Positions 1-56,290 are shown, counted from the stretch's first letter. The stretch: DNA of 64,000 nt from Pyxicephalus adspersus (GCF_032062135.1 NC_092858.1:168511067-168575066), one strand, 5' to 3'. Notes: a model not told the origin generated them from the letters alone. Numbers and translations: made by a program.

Positions 1-286
1 ACTGCTATATTTAATTTATCTATGAACTTTAGTAAAAGATTTACACATTGTAGTCTAAACAGAAGGCTCTTATTTTGTACGCAGAGTTGCAGACAACTGC
101 AAATGTAGCTCTTGTTCTGTCATGTTTTTCTGTGAACATTTTCCAGTTCTGGCAAGGTTTATGCCCTGTTAACTTACATGCAAGGTATTAAAAATATATG
201 TATTGGCTGTTTATGTTTAAGAAAATGTAACAGCAGAGTTTGAAATCTAGTTGTTTAGGGTTTGTTCACACTAATGCATTGGGACT

Positions 287-500
287 GATTTATTAAAGCT
301 CCCCAAGGCTGGAGAGGATACACTTTCATCAGTGAAGCTGCATGAAAAAAGCAAACCAGTGATGGATCTGGTCCAGGATTTTAAACATTTGCTGACAAAT
401 AGCAATCTCCTTTTAAGAAATCCATTCCAGGTTTGCTGGATCACCTAGCTTCACTGATGAAAGTGTGTCTTATCCAGGCTTGGAGAGGTTTAATAAATCA
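287..500. mobile_element. Palindromic MITE (AGGCTGGAGAGGATACACTT type)
   Basis: About 214 bp. The two ends are imperfect inverted copies of about 50 bp, each containing CTTTCATCAGTGAAGCT or its complement and ending in tgatttattaaa / taataaatca. A second copy lies at 35743-35957. No coding capacity. The superfamily cannot be assigned from these ends. Confidence 0.7.
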
Positions 501-2101
501 TGCCCATTGCTTTAAAGCATGTTTTTCTGTGTGGAAATGCATGACTTAACGTAGCGTGTGGCAGTGCACAATACGAGCGTGTCAGGTTGTATTGGTAATG
601 GCAGTCCAAATGCAATGTGAGGTATAAATGAGCAGCTCCTCTAATGTCACACCTATGTCCTTAAACTTCATGGTCTGTTCTTTTTGTGTGCTAAGCATCT
701 AATGCAGGGTTAGAAGAGTCTGTTTTTAGGGGGTTATCTCACTGAAGCTAGAGGATCAGCAAAATAGCCAGTAGGCTTGCAATGGCAGCACCCATATTTC
801 TCTCTGGAAAGGTTTACTTTTAAAGTAAAGCTTCCATTTCTACCATCTCATCGGAACTTTTTAGGAGGCTTTCATGATCCTAAGATTTCCAGCAGCGCAA
901 TTGTCAATGATTTCAAGGATTTTTTTAGTAGGGTGGGCATTGACAGGTAAAAAGTTTGGATATCAATTATTGTGCATAGCCACATCTACAATTTTGCAAC
1001 ATCTTTTAGGCTAAGTTTCCACAGGCAGTTGGGAGAAGTTAAGTTCCTTCTTAACAACCTCATGCAGACCACTGCTGCCTGGCAGATGTTCCAGATGTAC
1101 AGGGTCTGAGTACCCTAGGGGGGGCATTTGAGGATCTCCATCAAACTACTTTATTTGCAGCATAGTTCTCCCCAGAGCTTTTTAGCCGGTTGCTCCGCCC
1201 GGCTGATTTGAATACCCCGCCCAGCTCTCGGCAGCACTCATCCTCTGATGCACGGATCTCAGTGAAGCTGATCTATGCTCTGTGCCCTCCTGTGCAGCCT
1301 TCATGTGAAGGAGACATAGGCAGCCCCGCCCCCATCTCATAGCACGAGCTCAGATTTCTGCCTTTGAAATGTATCCACTGCTAGCTGCGTGTGAATTCTG
1401 CATCCTCACAGCTCTGTGTACAAACCTCCAGCAGGGCCACGGCGCTGATCACATTTTTGTTTCCTGCAGTTTAAACCGAACTCATCCCTCTTCTCCTGTC
1501 ATCATACGTGCATACAGCAGATTCTGATTTAAGTTCTGTTGTTTTGGTCATTACCAAGGCTAATGTTAAGTCAAGTTCAAATGCTTGCACTATCTATTTA
1601 AGGCTGAAACTTTTTAAACTGAAAATTAAAAATTACACTTACTTTTAATCCCACAGATCTCTTGATGGCGCTGGACCTTACCTCGATCTGGTCCCACGCC
1701 ATCCTAGAATTCCTCTTTGTCCTGGCACTGAGCAAACGCTGGACACCACCATCTTCAATCTCCTCTTCGTTCGTTGTCTTGTCTTCTTGCTATGTTGAGC
1801 AGATGCACGCACTGACAGGTGCGAGATTAGGTGACATAGCCCGCTGTAAAGGGTATAAAGAAGAGAGCCGATCTCACTGTGCATGCATGAGATCGGCATC
1901 TCGTTCCCTTGAGTGGAAAAAATGCCCCTTCTGCTCATACCTGAGATCGGGCATACCCAGAAGGAGCACCCAGATCCTCCAGGGATGCATGGCGTAGATA
2001 TGGCTCTGGGCTTCCATTCAATCTTGATCACCCGGGGGTTCTGCACTTTTGTTTGAAGGGTTGTTGCACTTTACTTACATACTTTTACTGCCCATATATT
2101 T

Positions 2102-2304
2102 TTTTTTTTTTAAATTGTCATTTTTATTGAAATTTTCACAAAAAGAAAGAAGGAATTTACACATAACTCATTAAGGTTGGGGAGAATGTAGTGGAACAAA
2201 CAGTCACTAAGAACAGTTATGTATATGGGTTTAAGGGGGGTAAAAAAAAGGTCAATATTAACACATAAGTAAAGTCCATACATATCAAGCGGTTCTATAA
2301 GAAG
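2102..2304 (-). mobile_element. 5'-truncated LINE 3' end, minus strand
   Basis: Starts with a poly-T run (poly-A on the minus strand) and is flanked by the 15-bp direct repeat ACTGCCCATATATTT (2087-2101 and 2305-2319). This is the signature of target-primed retrotransposition. About 200 bp remain, with no coding sequence. Confidence 0.75.
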
Positions 2305-4189
2305 ACTGCCCATATATTTATCTTCATTGCCTTTGTCACAAAGAAACATTTTTTATCAAGCAGGTCATATCCTGTTTACAAAGAGCTGTGAAAAAAACTT
2401 TGTATTTTGCGGTCAGTTCATCTGTTAAGCAGAGTTTTCATGGTTTGTTTACTTGGCAAAAAGAAGCTTATCTGCAGTTGTACATCAACCAATCAGTGTA
2501 TGGGCCCTTATTTGTAAAAAAAAATATTTTGTTTTCAGAAGTAAGAATGGGGTAGCAAATCTGTTGGAGCAGAGGAGAAAGACTTCAATTTTATTTTATT
2601 TTACCCTGGAGTTGTTGCCCAGCACCAATGATGTTGATTAACACTGTTAACATGCACTAGTTTATTAAGTGATACATGCCCTGTTTTTACTAGTACCCCT
2701 TTGCATTATATAGTGATTTCCTAATTGGGCAGTTTTCCAAACGGTCATTATACAAACACAATTTCCAAGATACCAGCAATGCTGCCACATCTTACTTAAT
2801 TACAAAGGAAGCCCTGTGCTTCTGAGAATTAAGGCAGCAGCCATTTCTGTCATCCTGGCAATTGTGTTTCTCAGGCAATCAAGGTGGGTCTCTAGCTTCA
2901 ATAGTTTAAGCCTGAACTCTGAATTTATACAAAGCTTCTCTTTGCCTCGTAAGGATTACATGCTCATTTATGTATAGTGGGAATGTAGGGAGACTTATTT
3001 ACCTTACCTTTATTTGCCTGTTTGTCGCTGCATTCTTGTTGTATTTGATGCTCCGAGTGTAGGAGACAATTTTAGTGCCTTCAACTGGTGCACAGAGCGA
3101 CTTACAGGATAGGCTGTGGGCAACCTGTCGGACAGCGAAGGAATCATTTAAACAAAATTCTTGCCCCTAGAGCTTAATGTGTTAATGTTCACAGGTCAGG
3201 GTTAGCCCGACTTCAAAGAGAAGGGAAGCAGGACTTGGAGTACAAAACACCATAATGTGGCTTGTCCAGTGCCTTATAACATTTCAGTTTACACAATGTA
3301 TTTATAATTGTTTTGGAAGGTTGGACTGCAAAGATTGTATAATGTTAATGGCTGTGCTAAAGTCATGCAATTGTGCACCATGGCACCTAATGGAGGTTAT
3401 TTGCTTATGCACAGATAGGTCAGCCTACCATCTGGAATGAAATATATAGTGACTCAAAGCAAGCATTTTCAGGAAAGGTTTCAATAGTTTGTGTACTTAT
3501 CTTGGTACTGGTTTCTTTATATATACCTAAAACGTGGTAACCATTTCATGAAAGATTTTATGTTCCTAAACTTAAAATTTATTTAGGAAGCTGAAGTACA
3601 CGTTGGAATGTGCATTACGATGAAGATTCTGTAAATTGGGATATTGCAGAGCTCAAGAATTACGACTTTCATATAAATAAAAGCTATACTTCTCTGTTAG
3701 CAGGAAAATGATAGAGTGATGTCTGAAAGTGAAACAGTTAATAGTGATAAAACATTAAGATTACATTTTTTGAAGGTGTATTGGATGAATTTAAACAAAA
3801 GTAAACCCACACTACTTCCCTGTCTCTGTACCCTCTCATGACGCTGCCATCTTCTGTCTTCGCTTTTGATCTACATTATCTTGATTGTCCAGAAGGATGT
3901 AATTCCTGCACATGGGAGTTCATTTGTTTCCAGCATTCACATGGGAAGGTGGGATTAGAGAGTATCCTGGTAACTGAAGCTGAAGCCACGCATGCGCAGC
4001 TCAGCAATTTGACGGAAACCTTGGAGCTAAAACCCAGCAGGAAGAGGGAATAAGTCAGACGTGACATGCCTGACCCTTTCTGCAACAATGACCTGTCTGA
4101 TCATGGATTCTTAAAACTTGAAATTTAGTTCCACTTTAATAAAGATAAAGCTGGCAAAAGTGTGGTTGGTCAGCTTTTTATTTTAGGCA

Positions 4190-4680
4190 GTGTATATTTA
4201 TTTGGGACTCATGTCAGGCAAAGCATGTGCAGGCAAAGCACAGGAGCTTGAATTTGATTTTAAGATGAAATGGAAGCCAATGAAGAGAACTACAAAGAGT
4301 TGCAGCAGAAGAGGAACGGTGGGAAGGATGGATGAGTCTGGCTGCAGCATTCATAATACATTGTAGAGGAGAGAGTCAGGTTAGTGGAAGAGGTTACAGT
4401 AGTCCAGACGAGAGATGATAGGAGGGTGTGTTTGGTGGGCACTGGGGACAGGTTAGGGGTAGATTTTGGAGATGTTGTGAAAGTGACAGGACCTGGAAAA
4501 GTTCTAAATATGGGGAGTTAAATGAGAGGGCAGAATCAAAGGTGACGCCATTTGGAATTTGAGGGGGGAAGATGATGAGTTCTGTTTTATCCAGGTTGAG
4601 TTTCAGAAACCTGTCAGACATCCATGATAATATGTCCGACAGGCAGCATGAGATCTTATCCAGGACTGATGTAGACAAGT
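4190..4680 (-). mobile_element. L2/CR1-like LINE reverse transcriptase fragment
   Basis: The minus-strand frame over 4394-4678 reads ISCCLSDILSWMSDRFLKLN then LDKTELIIF, close to the conserved CxxDIxxWMxxNFLKLNxDKTE motif of L2/CR1-clade reverse transcriptases. The region below 4394 still looks related but is broken by stops. Decayed, with no active element. Confidence 0.7.
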
Positions 4681-5159
4681 TGGGTGGACAGATAGATTAG
4701 TGTACAAAAATATTGATATATTTTGCTGTTGTAACAAAATTTAGGATCGATTGCTGCTTTATATATTGCTGACTTATTTTCTCTAAAAATAAATAATATT
4801 AGGCCTTCTTTGGGTTGTGCATTTGCTGATTGCATAATTCTTTCTATCATGCTGGCTGCACCTACAAAAACATTTCAGTGGCAAGATAGTATGTGCAGCC
4901 CCTTCCCCCTTGTGTGTTTAAAAATACAGAGTAAGCAAGTTGTCATTTAGCAAAGGCAATGTTATTGCTCCAGTGTGCCTCTTGTCATTATACTCACAAG
5001 TGCATTCCAAGCCTCTGGGGGCTGTGACACTGAAAGCCGCTTCCAAACCTTGTTTTGGAGTTTTGAAGTGCACCTGTCACTTATTTGTGGCCCTTCAGAG
5101 TCTGAAACTAGTTACTAGTAAAGTGGTTGGCTGTAAATAGATCTTCATTACCCAGGTCA

Positions 5160-5310
5160 GAGTTTGTAAAAAATGAAACCTGGCTGCATGATGCTGCCGG
5201 ACCAAGACTGAGACACAATACTTCTAATATTGGCACAAGACGGGGGCTTTTGCTACCTCTCCTATTTATCATAGCCTTAGAATTGTTATCTATATCCATC
5301 CAAAGCCAAA
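5160..5310 (+). mobile_element. L1-like reverse transcriptase fragment
   Basis: A plus-strand frame contains IGTRRGLLLPLLFIIALELL, resembling the GTRQGCPLSPLLFxxxxEPL motif of L1-type reverse transcriptases. The fragment is short and isolated, so confidence is limited. Confidence 0.5.
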
Positions 5311-5333
5311 ACACTCATGCAGTAATTATCGCT

Positions 5334-5685
5334 GAAAACGAACAATTAACAACCGATCGTCCGATAATCGTTAACACAAAAAAGTGCACAACAGGCCGGC
5401 GACGACGATGAACGAGGAATGTCGCTGGAAACGAACCAACGACCTGACGGATCCTATGGGCGATGATCTGCCCTATCTATTGTGTGTACGGTCATTCAGT
5501 GATCATGCATTGTTCTGTGATACACTTTCTCCTGTACACGTCACTTCCTGCATCGTTCAAATGATCGTATCTAGTGTGTGTACATTATTGTTGGATTATA
5601 TCGATATATCGTTACAGCATGTAGAGAATAGTGCACAATACGATCGTTGAAAATAATCGTTGATCGGTCGTTATCGTTCGTTTTC
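5334..5685. mobile_element. MITE with GAAAACGAAC inverted ends, rich in CGATCG
   Basis: The left end GAAAACGAACAATTAACAAC and the complement of the right end GAAAACGAACGATAACGACC form imperfect terminal inverted repeats of about 40 bp around a roughly 270-bp core with many CGATCG/CGTT words. No coding capacity. Confidence 0.65.
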
Positions 5686-5804
5686 TAAGGATAAGTATTG
5701 CACGTGTGTACATTGCCTTACTGTTTATCTTCTCCGTTACTCCATTACCTGATGCCTTTCGGTCTTGAAATGTTCCCAAAATTTTTAGATATCTTAAAGT
5801 TTAT

Positions 5805-5810
<6 letters not shown>

Positions 5811-5844
<34 letters not shown>

Positions 5845-5945
5845 NNNNNNNNNNNNNNNNNNNNNNNNNNNNNNNNNNNNNNNNNNNNNNNNNNNNNNNN
5901 NNNNNNNNNNNNNNNNNNNNNNNNNNNNNNNNNNNNNNNNNNNNN
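5811..5945. repeat. (TA)n run followed by an assembly gap
   Basis: A TA dinucleotide run at 5811-5844 leads straight into N bases at 5845-5945. Sequence after the gap (5946-6030; aagaattatagcctacaat, then fold-back text around aaatttccatg) also occurs at 58540-58615 inside a TTAA-type element that likewise carries a (TA)n run. The gap therefore probably lies within such an element. Confidence 0.75.
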
Positions 5946-7248
5946 GTGAATTATGCCTAAGAATTATAGCCTACAATGAAAAAAATTTCCATGCAAAAAA
6001 TTGTACTGCTTTTTACATGGAAATTTGGACAGAATTAGGGAGGGTAAAGTTTATTTGGGGTTCTAGGGGACATGGGTTTCTAGAGAAGAACACTATACAT
6101 CCCCAATCCAATTGAAGGAGAGATCCTAAATCTCCTAAATTATCATAGAGCAGCCTAACCCAGTTAATAGTTTTGGTACATATAAATCGGATTTGATAAA
6201 TATGAAATACAAAGTGGAAGCTTCTTACCCCAAAGATCTTCTAATTCTTTAAATGTACTGCAAGGGCTGTTTTGGAAAACAGATGTTTGCAAGAGAGCGC
6301 ACAAAGTAGTGGTATTTTGTACTAGTTGCTCTCCACCATTTTAAACAAACTAACCAACAGATTGGCTTAGAATGCAGATGTAAGTCAGGTGGGGAAAGAT
6401 TGTGTCTGAGGGAAGTGAGATGTCTTTGTTTTGTAAATTTGTGTGCTCATTGCACTTATTCACCTCTGGGAAGTAATGTAGCTGTGTAAAAGCTATGGTG
6501 ACTCTGTATACTGTTCTGCAAGTGAACATTGTAAAAATGTGGTGGATTTCATAACTTATAAGCAGCCACTGAGAATCTGGGGCAAAAGTTATTTGTTGTG
6601 TGACCAAATGTTTGTTTCTAAGTTAGCAATGCTTTCTTTCCTGTTCTGTTTTGGCTGTATATCATAAACTCAAACCTGCCTGACAGGGCATGTTCTTCTT
6701 GTCAGTCACAGGTTCATGCAGCTTGTTGTATGACTTTCTTTAACTCCGTCTCCTTCATTCTGCTCAATGGGGGATGCATGAGTTGCATTGCAGAACTTTT
6801 TATAATTTTTATAATAAAAGTCTGTTATTGTTGTAGGTAGTGTCTCAGGAAAGCAAAAAAGAAGATATTTACCTATACAATGCAGAGCTCCTTTTCATAG
6901 GAATTGAAATTCCCTAAAAACCACACACGAAAAGGATTTTTATATCCATAGATGTAGGCAGCTGAAGTTGCATGCAAATCCCAATTTTTTTTTGTAACAC
7001 TTGACCAAGACCCCTCAGAAATTCTCTATTGTTTACAGTGCATAATAAAATTGGGGAGAACCTCAACAAAAAAGTCTGTCTTGTGCCTTTATAAGATAGA
7101 AATGACCTCTATATATGTAAATTGTTCCTTAACAATATCTCAAAAGATTCTTTAACAAATTGAGTTCTCGGGTAAAAAGGGGGTGGGGGTACCATTTCAT
7201 TAAACTTGCCCAAACTAAAGAAGGTAAATCCTGTTTCTTTTTACGCAG

Positions 7249-50671
<43,423 letters not shown>

Positions 50672-50802
50672 CTAACAAAGCGAAAAATGTACTGACTTTT
50701 CTAAATTTGTTCAAATTCAGGGAATATACTTCTATTTTTCTACAGAAAGAGAAATTTATGAATGTGACTACAAACTGTACATGTTTGACTTGCACTTGTC
50801 AT

Positions 50803-50808
50803 ATTAAA
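50803..50808 (+). terminator. Proximal poly(A) signal ATTAAA
   Basis: ATTAAA lies 132 nt after the stop codon and could give a short 3' UTR. No clear GT-rich element was identified after it. Confidence 0.4.
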
Positions 50809-53763
50809 GCATTATCAGCACAGATGCCATCACGTGCCTCGAGATGGGGCAGGGGACATCTGAGCGCTAACTAATGGTATTTTCTGAGGTTTTACAAACC
50901 GCAAGCTTAGTTTTTTGCAGTGAGAGTCTTTTACTTAGACCCTCATTTTATTGCTAGACTTGTCAGCCATTGAACACTAATTTGCACAGTTTAAGTTTAC
51001 AAGTGTTTTTTGAGCTTTTTTTTTTATTCTTGAAAAAAAAATCAGGTGCAGAATTCAGAAATAGTTTTTGCTCCAGTTTTCCTTAAAACTTGAAAAAGAA
51101 TATTTTCTTCCCAAAGTATGTATTTGTGCCATTATTTATTTCTAATCTCAGAGTTTTTTTTTCCTTTTGGATTTATTTATTTTTTTTCAGTGCATTTATC
51201 GTTTCTCCCCCAGAATACAGTCTGCCATAATCAGAGAATTATGTTACCATACCATGATATGGTAACGGTTGCTTAAGAGATGAGTAGTGTGTACAGTACC
51301 ATGTTATGATAAAGGGAACCATAACAAGTGGGATAGATGAGAGGGTGGTGTGGTCTTTTAAGTTACACTTTATTTTGTTCAAAGGAAACCTGCTGCAAAA
51401 TTAACCATGTGCAGGAAGCCTCTGATAGAAACTGCCACTCTGGTTCTTAGCACCTTATAGAATCTTTAGCAAAGAAATGGTCAGTCTATTTTTTTCATAC
51501 TCTTAAAGGAAATTTAAATTAGGTGGGAAGGAACAGTTTGAGCTTCCATTGATCTGGAAAGAAAAAGCAAGTTTATCTAAGCTGCTAGGAAGGGAAAAAA
51601 TTGTATACTGAGCTGCCTAGGAAGGCCATTTCATGAATAACTTTAGTGTTTTGCCGTTAAGATGAGAAATATCTTCTTCAGTGTCTGCAGCTACTGAAGT
51701 CTTTGGGGGTTTGTTTAATGCAGCTTGTTAGGGATATGTTAATACTTGAAGGTTCATAGTCTTGCTAAATCAAACTCCCAGGCAATAGGGTGATAAGAGC
51801 TTATATAATGACACCAAGGGCTGCTAGCGGACTTCTCCGGTAACCAATTACATGCTTAGGTTACGTACACAAGTCAGATGATCCTTTCCAACGACAGTTT
51901 TTGTATGTGTGTAAGTAGCCTTGGAGTACGTACGTAAAGCACATCAGAGGCTGCTGGGAAATATATTCCATGTAAAATTTGGCTTTATATTTAAAGTGAA
52001 ACTATTCAGCTGGTAGCTAAGTAAGGGAATTAAAATTTGCAAGATTCTTCTTTCTTCGAGAAAATACTACTTAAGCTTCCCTTCATTCACTTGACTAATA
52101 CCCATGGTCTTAAGTCACATCATCCTTCCTGCTGAGGAACAGAGGAGGAGATAATCCGACCTGGGCTCTGTCGGTTTGATATCTCTTAAACAGGATCAAA
52201 TTCCCAGGTGTGGGTAATAAAGCAGAGTCTGACTTTACCTGGAACAGCCTTTACTTCAGGAAAAGTAAGTATTTGAGCACTTTGATAACGGTTCATCTAC
52301 TGCTTTTTATAGCCTCATATTATTAGGTATAGGTCTGACAGGCCTATACCTGACCATTACATCTATATACACCTAATAGACAACCTTTTAAAAAGCATTC
52401 ATATGGGGATGGCTCCACTTTGCAGCTTTTAACAGCATCCACTCCTCAGGGAAGGCTCTCCACAACATTTTTCAGGGTCTGTGGGAACGTTCCTATTCTT
52501 CCAAAAGAACGTTTGTGAGTCAAAGTAATATCAGATGAGAATATCTCACAATTACTATTGCTATAGACTATTTTTTTATTTTCTTTAAATTCTTGTCCAT
52601 ATGGACAGTCATACTCCTAAGTGCCTGTCCTTTGTGAAAATTCAGAATGTTGAGAAATGATTGGTAAAATGTTTTGTAAAGTTTCTCATTTACCCATGCC
52701 CATAGTACAGCTGCTGGTATTACATTTATTTGGACTTCGGTAATGTTAAAGGAGTTTCACTGCTTATTCAGCTCTCGGGTCCAGCTGAATGTAAGTTACT
52801 GCCGCTAGCCCTTGTTTCTTTGCTAAAAACGTGTTTGGTTAGAAAGATGCAAATCTTGTGACATTCGCAAAAAAAATTCTCAGAAAAGCCCTATCTCTGT
52901 GCAGATGAATAGGGATCAGACTAAAGTAAGAAACTTGAAGACTTTATTTTTTAAAAGCACCACATCTCAAGTGATAAACACCCTGACCTGGGAATGTATC
53001 CTCATTTCCGGTGGCATATTACTCCTTTGTGGATGATTTACACTGACTAAATAGCCTTGTGGTAAAGGTAACACTGTCCACCTGCCTTCCTGCTAATGTT
53101 TTAGAGGAGTGGATTGCATGACAAGCACTGATGACATTATTACTGGGGGAATATGTGCAAATTATGTTTTGTGTGTCTTCCATTGCTTTTAGGAGTACAT
53201 TTGTGTTAATAAACCAATGACAGTTTGCTGAGAGAAATGAATTTCAACCACAGCTGAGGTTACCTTTTATTTCTAGTTTGCTTTCACACTGTCTTGCTTG
53301 GAGAGAAGTGGCGACTAATTCTTAAAGCAGATAGCACAGTTTGAGCAAAAAATGTGAAGACCACACCATTGTTTACTTAATTTTAAAGGGCTGATGTATA
53401 AATCCTCCACCTACTGTAAAGAATCTTGTAATGAATGCACATTCTGGGGTATACACAGATTTTCCTGTTACTCAGAAGTCGACAAATTGACCCCTGGACC
53501 TGTATAGTCTCCATTACGGTCTATGTTCCAGAGCTTATATGTCAGCAGCTAATGTTGCTCGGATGTTTCTTTCAAAGGTTTCATTTTTCATGGGATTCCT
53601 TTTGACCTATATTTAATGTTTTGAGGAGTACATATTGTCTTTTTTTTTCTTGTTTGCATTACCAGCCCTGAAAATAGCAATTTGCACTGTTTGCTGTCTC
53701 AGTCACCTCAGTATGGATGTACACTGTGAGTTTGGAGGTATTTATAATGGCCATTTAATCCAT

Positions 53764-53791
53764 AATAAAGTGTTTTCTGCTACAGAATAAA
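53764..53791 (+). terminator. Distal poly(A) signals, two AATAAA copies
   Basis: AATAAA occurs at 53764-53769 and 53786-53791, followed by a GT/T-rich stretch (tggtgtttttttttatc), a normal poly(A) site arrangement. Repeat-rich DNA starts soon after. Confidence 0.6.
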
Positions 53792-53984
53792 GTTGTGCAA
53801 TTCCTGGTGTTTTTTTTTTATCTTATTTTTTATGTTAATCTTTGGCAGACAAGGAATCACCAACAAATGTTAAGTATTCGTTAAAAAGTAATTGTATTTT
53901 TGTATGTAAACCTGGAACAATGCAGGTTCGTATTGCTGGCCCTCTGTTCTATACTAGGTATCTGATCATCCTGAAGATCTAAAG

Positions 53985-54885
53985 CAGGGGTGTCAAACTC
54001 TGGCCCGCAAGGTCCTTTTTTTTTTTTTTTGGCCCCCCCAAAGAGTTCTGGAAATGAATTTCATCTGGCCCGCCCGCCCACTACTACGTACTGCAGCGAG
54101 TGATACCGCAACTACAATTCCCGGCATCGCTCACGTCTGTAGACCAGTGGGCTTGCATTGTTGTTCTGTTCTATAGACGCAAGTAATGTCGAGAATTGTG
54201 GTCTCAGCATCACTCGCTTCTATGGAAAAGGGTGTGAGATATCTGTCCCTCCCCGCCCCCCTCTCACACATCACAGGTGCCTACAGTAATACATTGTAAC
54301 TAGTTCTGCATGCAAATGATAGAAGCGGTACAGCGGTTAATTTGAATCTTCTATATCAGGCAGGAAAACAATGGGTTAAATGGTCTCAACTGTATTTCTT
54401 TGATTGTAGTACATAGTTAGGAGGACTTACAGTCAGTATTAGGCTGAAGATCTATTATAGTGTTCTGAGACATACACAGAGAATCTTTATTCATTTCCCT
54501 ACACATGGCAGAGTCCACATGAATCTCTGTTACTACCTCACATACACGTTTTCAAAACATGCAATACATAGACATTGTTCCTGTATACCCATCATGTGAC
54601 ACAAAGCCTAGGCAATGATCACATGGTGCCTGACTACTAGGGGTGTTGTCTTTGTTTTAATTCATCAGAGCCTGCATAGTGAGAGGATGAACAACACACA
54701 GGCTGCGTAGATACATAGAAATTAGTCTTTTCAAACCTAAAGTGTATGTAGAGGGGATTGTTTTTGTTAGTTATGGATGAAGTAGTAAACTTCCTCAATT
54801 TTTTTAAAATAAATTTCAGTTTGGCCCCCGACTTGGTCTAAGTTTTTAATTTCTGCCCAATGTGTATTTGATTTTGACATCCCTG
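53985..54885. mobile_element. 901-bp non-autonomous hAT element
   Basis: Bounded by exact 8-bp direct repeats ATCTAAAG (53977-53984 and 54886-54893). The ends CAGGGGTGTCAAACTC and CAGGGATGTCAAAATC (complement of the right end) are typical hAT termini. The interior (tggcccgcaaggtcc and onward) has no transposase frame. It lies just beyond the probable BRWD1 poly(A) site. Confidence 0.9.
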
Positions 54886-55039
54886 ATCTAAAGCCACGCC
54901 AAAAAATTGTCCCTGGCAATGACAGCAGGATTTCCTGATTGGACGTTGATTGATGAACAACAGACTGCTGTTACAAGTCAGATTTTCACCACAGCAGGAC
55001 TATTTGTCTCTACAAGATTGTATGATTTGTTTACAGTTT

Positions 55040-55397
55040 ACCTCCTTGGTGGTAATCCCAAGTGTGGTTCGGGGTGAGTTTGCGATACCAAAAGCAGTAA
55101 CCCTGAGCCACACATTGGTGGAATTGCCAGGGAGTCTAAAAGTCCTAACTGGTTCCCACGTTCCAGCAGCGTCCTCCAGCGATTCCCGGCATCGTCCCCT
55201 GCCGATGGCTGGCGTGTGAACGTTGGGGATGCAAGGCCAGGGGGGAAGTAGATGCTGGCCGGGCATCTGCTCGCAAGTGTGTGGCTAGAGGGTGGGAAAA
55301 TTGGGCTGGTAGGTGGGAAATTTAAAATAGGAAGTATTTTTAAATGTACTGCTTTTACATTTAAAGATACTTATTATTCATACCACCAGGGAGGTTA
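55040..55397. mobile_element. TTAA-type MITE relative
   Basis: Left end TTTACCTCCTTGGTGGTAAT and right end ATACCACCAGGGAGGTTACA are inverted relatives of the TTAACCTCC...GGAGGTTAA family, but the TTAA edges have decayed. No coding sequence. Confidence 0.55.
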
Positions 55398-55885
55398 CAG
55401 CTGTTTTAACAACTTCTGGGGAAACTGCCCTCAAGCTAACCATTTTGGTCAACCACCAAACGCTTTACTGTCCACACTTGCCATGGTAGGACAGTAAACA
55501 TGTGGACCTCTACCTCTTACAATTTGGGGTTTACAAAACTTTTCACTAAAAAAAAAAAATGCCTGGTTGTATCATTCAACATATGCAAGTACAAAGTCAA
55601 GTAAAGGAGTGTGCAACAGCCACAGATTGAAGAGGATCTATATTTACTCAACATATTATTTACTTCAATGTATCTCATTATCCTATATAAGCAAAGTTCA
55701 TACCACAAAAAAATTCTGCAAGTCTTTAATTGTATAACCAGAAACAAATGATAACACCTAATAAAACAACAAAAGGAGAATCTGGTCTGGTGAAAAACTG
55801 AAATGAAAATATTGCAGCTTTCCAAAATGTGCTTGCTGATCCTACCAGAAACATATTACCCTTTTGAATAGTTTTATATTTAGGT

Positions 55886-56290
55886 TGGAAAAAAAGACAA
55901 GTCCATCAAGTTCAACCACTGGGGAAATAAACATATCCCAGATCAAAACCCTGTGGATATATTTGATCCAGAGGAAGGCTGGTACAATTCAACAGGGGTG
56001 AAATAATTCCTTCCTGATTCCATGCGGTAATCGGATGTTCCCTGGATTAACAGTCTCTCGTATCTTTACTTTCAAGCCTTAATCCCCAGTTATGTTCTGT
56101 GCTTTTAGAAATCATCCAGCTTTTTCTTAAAGCATGCTAATGAACATGCTGAAACTACTTCCTGAGGGAGCCGATTCCTTTTCTCACATTTTCTCAGACA
56201 TTACAGTCAAGAATCCCTTCCTTTCATAAATTGCACTGAACTGAAATCTCAACGATATCTGCATTTCCAGTTGTCTTGTGAACTACAAAA
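55886..56290. repeat. Unclassified interspersed repeat
   Basis: Contains caagtccatcaagttcaacc, ttgatccagaggaaggctgg and cttcctgaggga, wording I associate with a widespread fish and frog repeat. Class not determined. 56337-56400 carries the separate TATAAGACGC-type repeat. Confidence 0.45.

Larger units (their letters stand above)
1..7248. other. DNA upstream of the first recognised exon
   Basis: No BRWD1 exon matching the missing N-terminus (SELYFLIARYL-type) was seen, and no other gene could be supported. Apart from the elements listed, 1162-1225 carries a fragment of a repeat (ttctccccagag...gctccgcccggct) related to those at 10514-10634 and 26537-26762. The GC-rich patch 1180-1340 looks like repeat rather than a promoter. 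The rest is AT-rich intron or flank with nothing recognised. Confidence 0.6.
50672..53810 (+). other. BRWD1: Probable BRWD1 3' untranslated region
   Basis: About 3.1 kb after the stop codon with no supportable open frame and few repeats, unlike the introns and the region beyond 53.8 kb. A small piece of the palindromic GATCCTTTCCAACGACA repeat lies near 51860-51935. The 3' end is placed just after the distal poly(A) signals; this is inference without transcript data. Confidence 0.6.

Noticed and set aside
1180..1340. GC-rich patch as the BRWD1 promoter or CpG island
   Set aside because: Few CpGs, it includes wording shared with other interspersed repeats, and no first exon is visible nearby.
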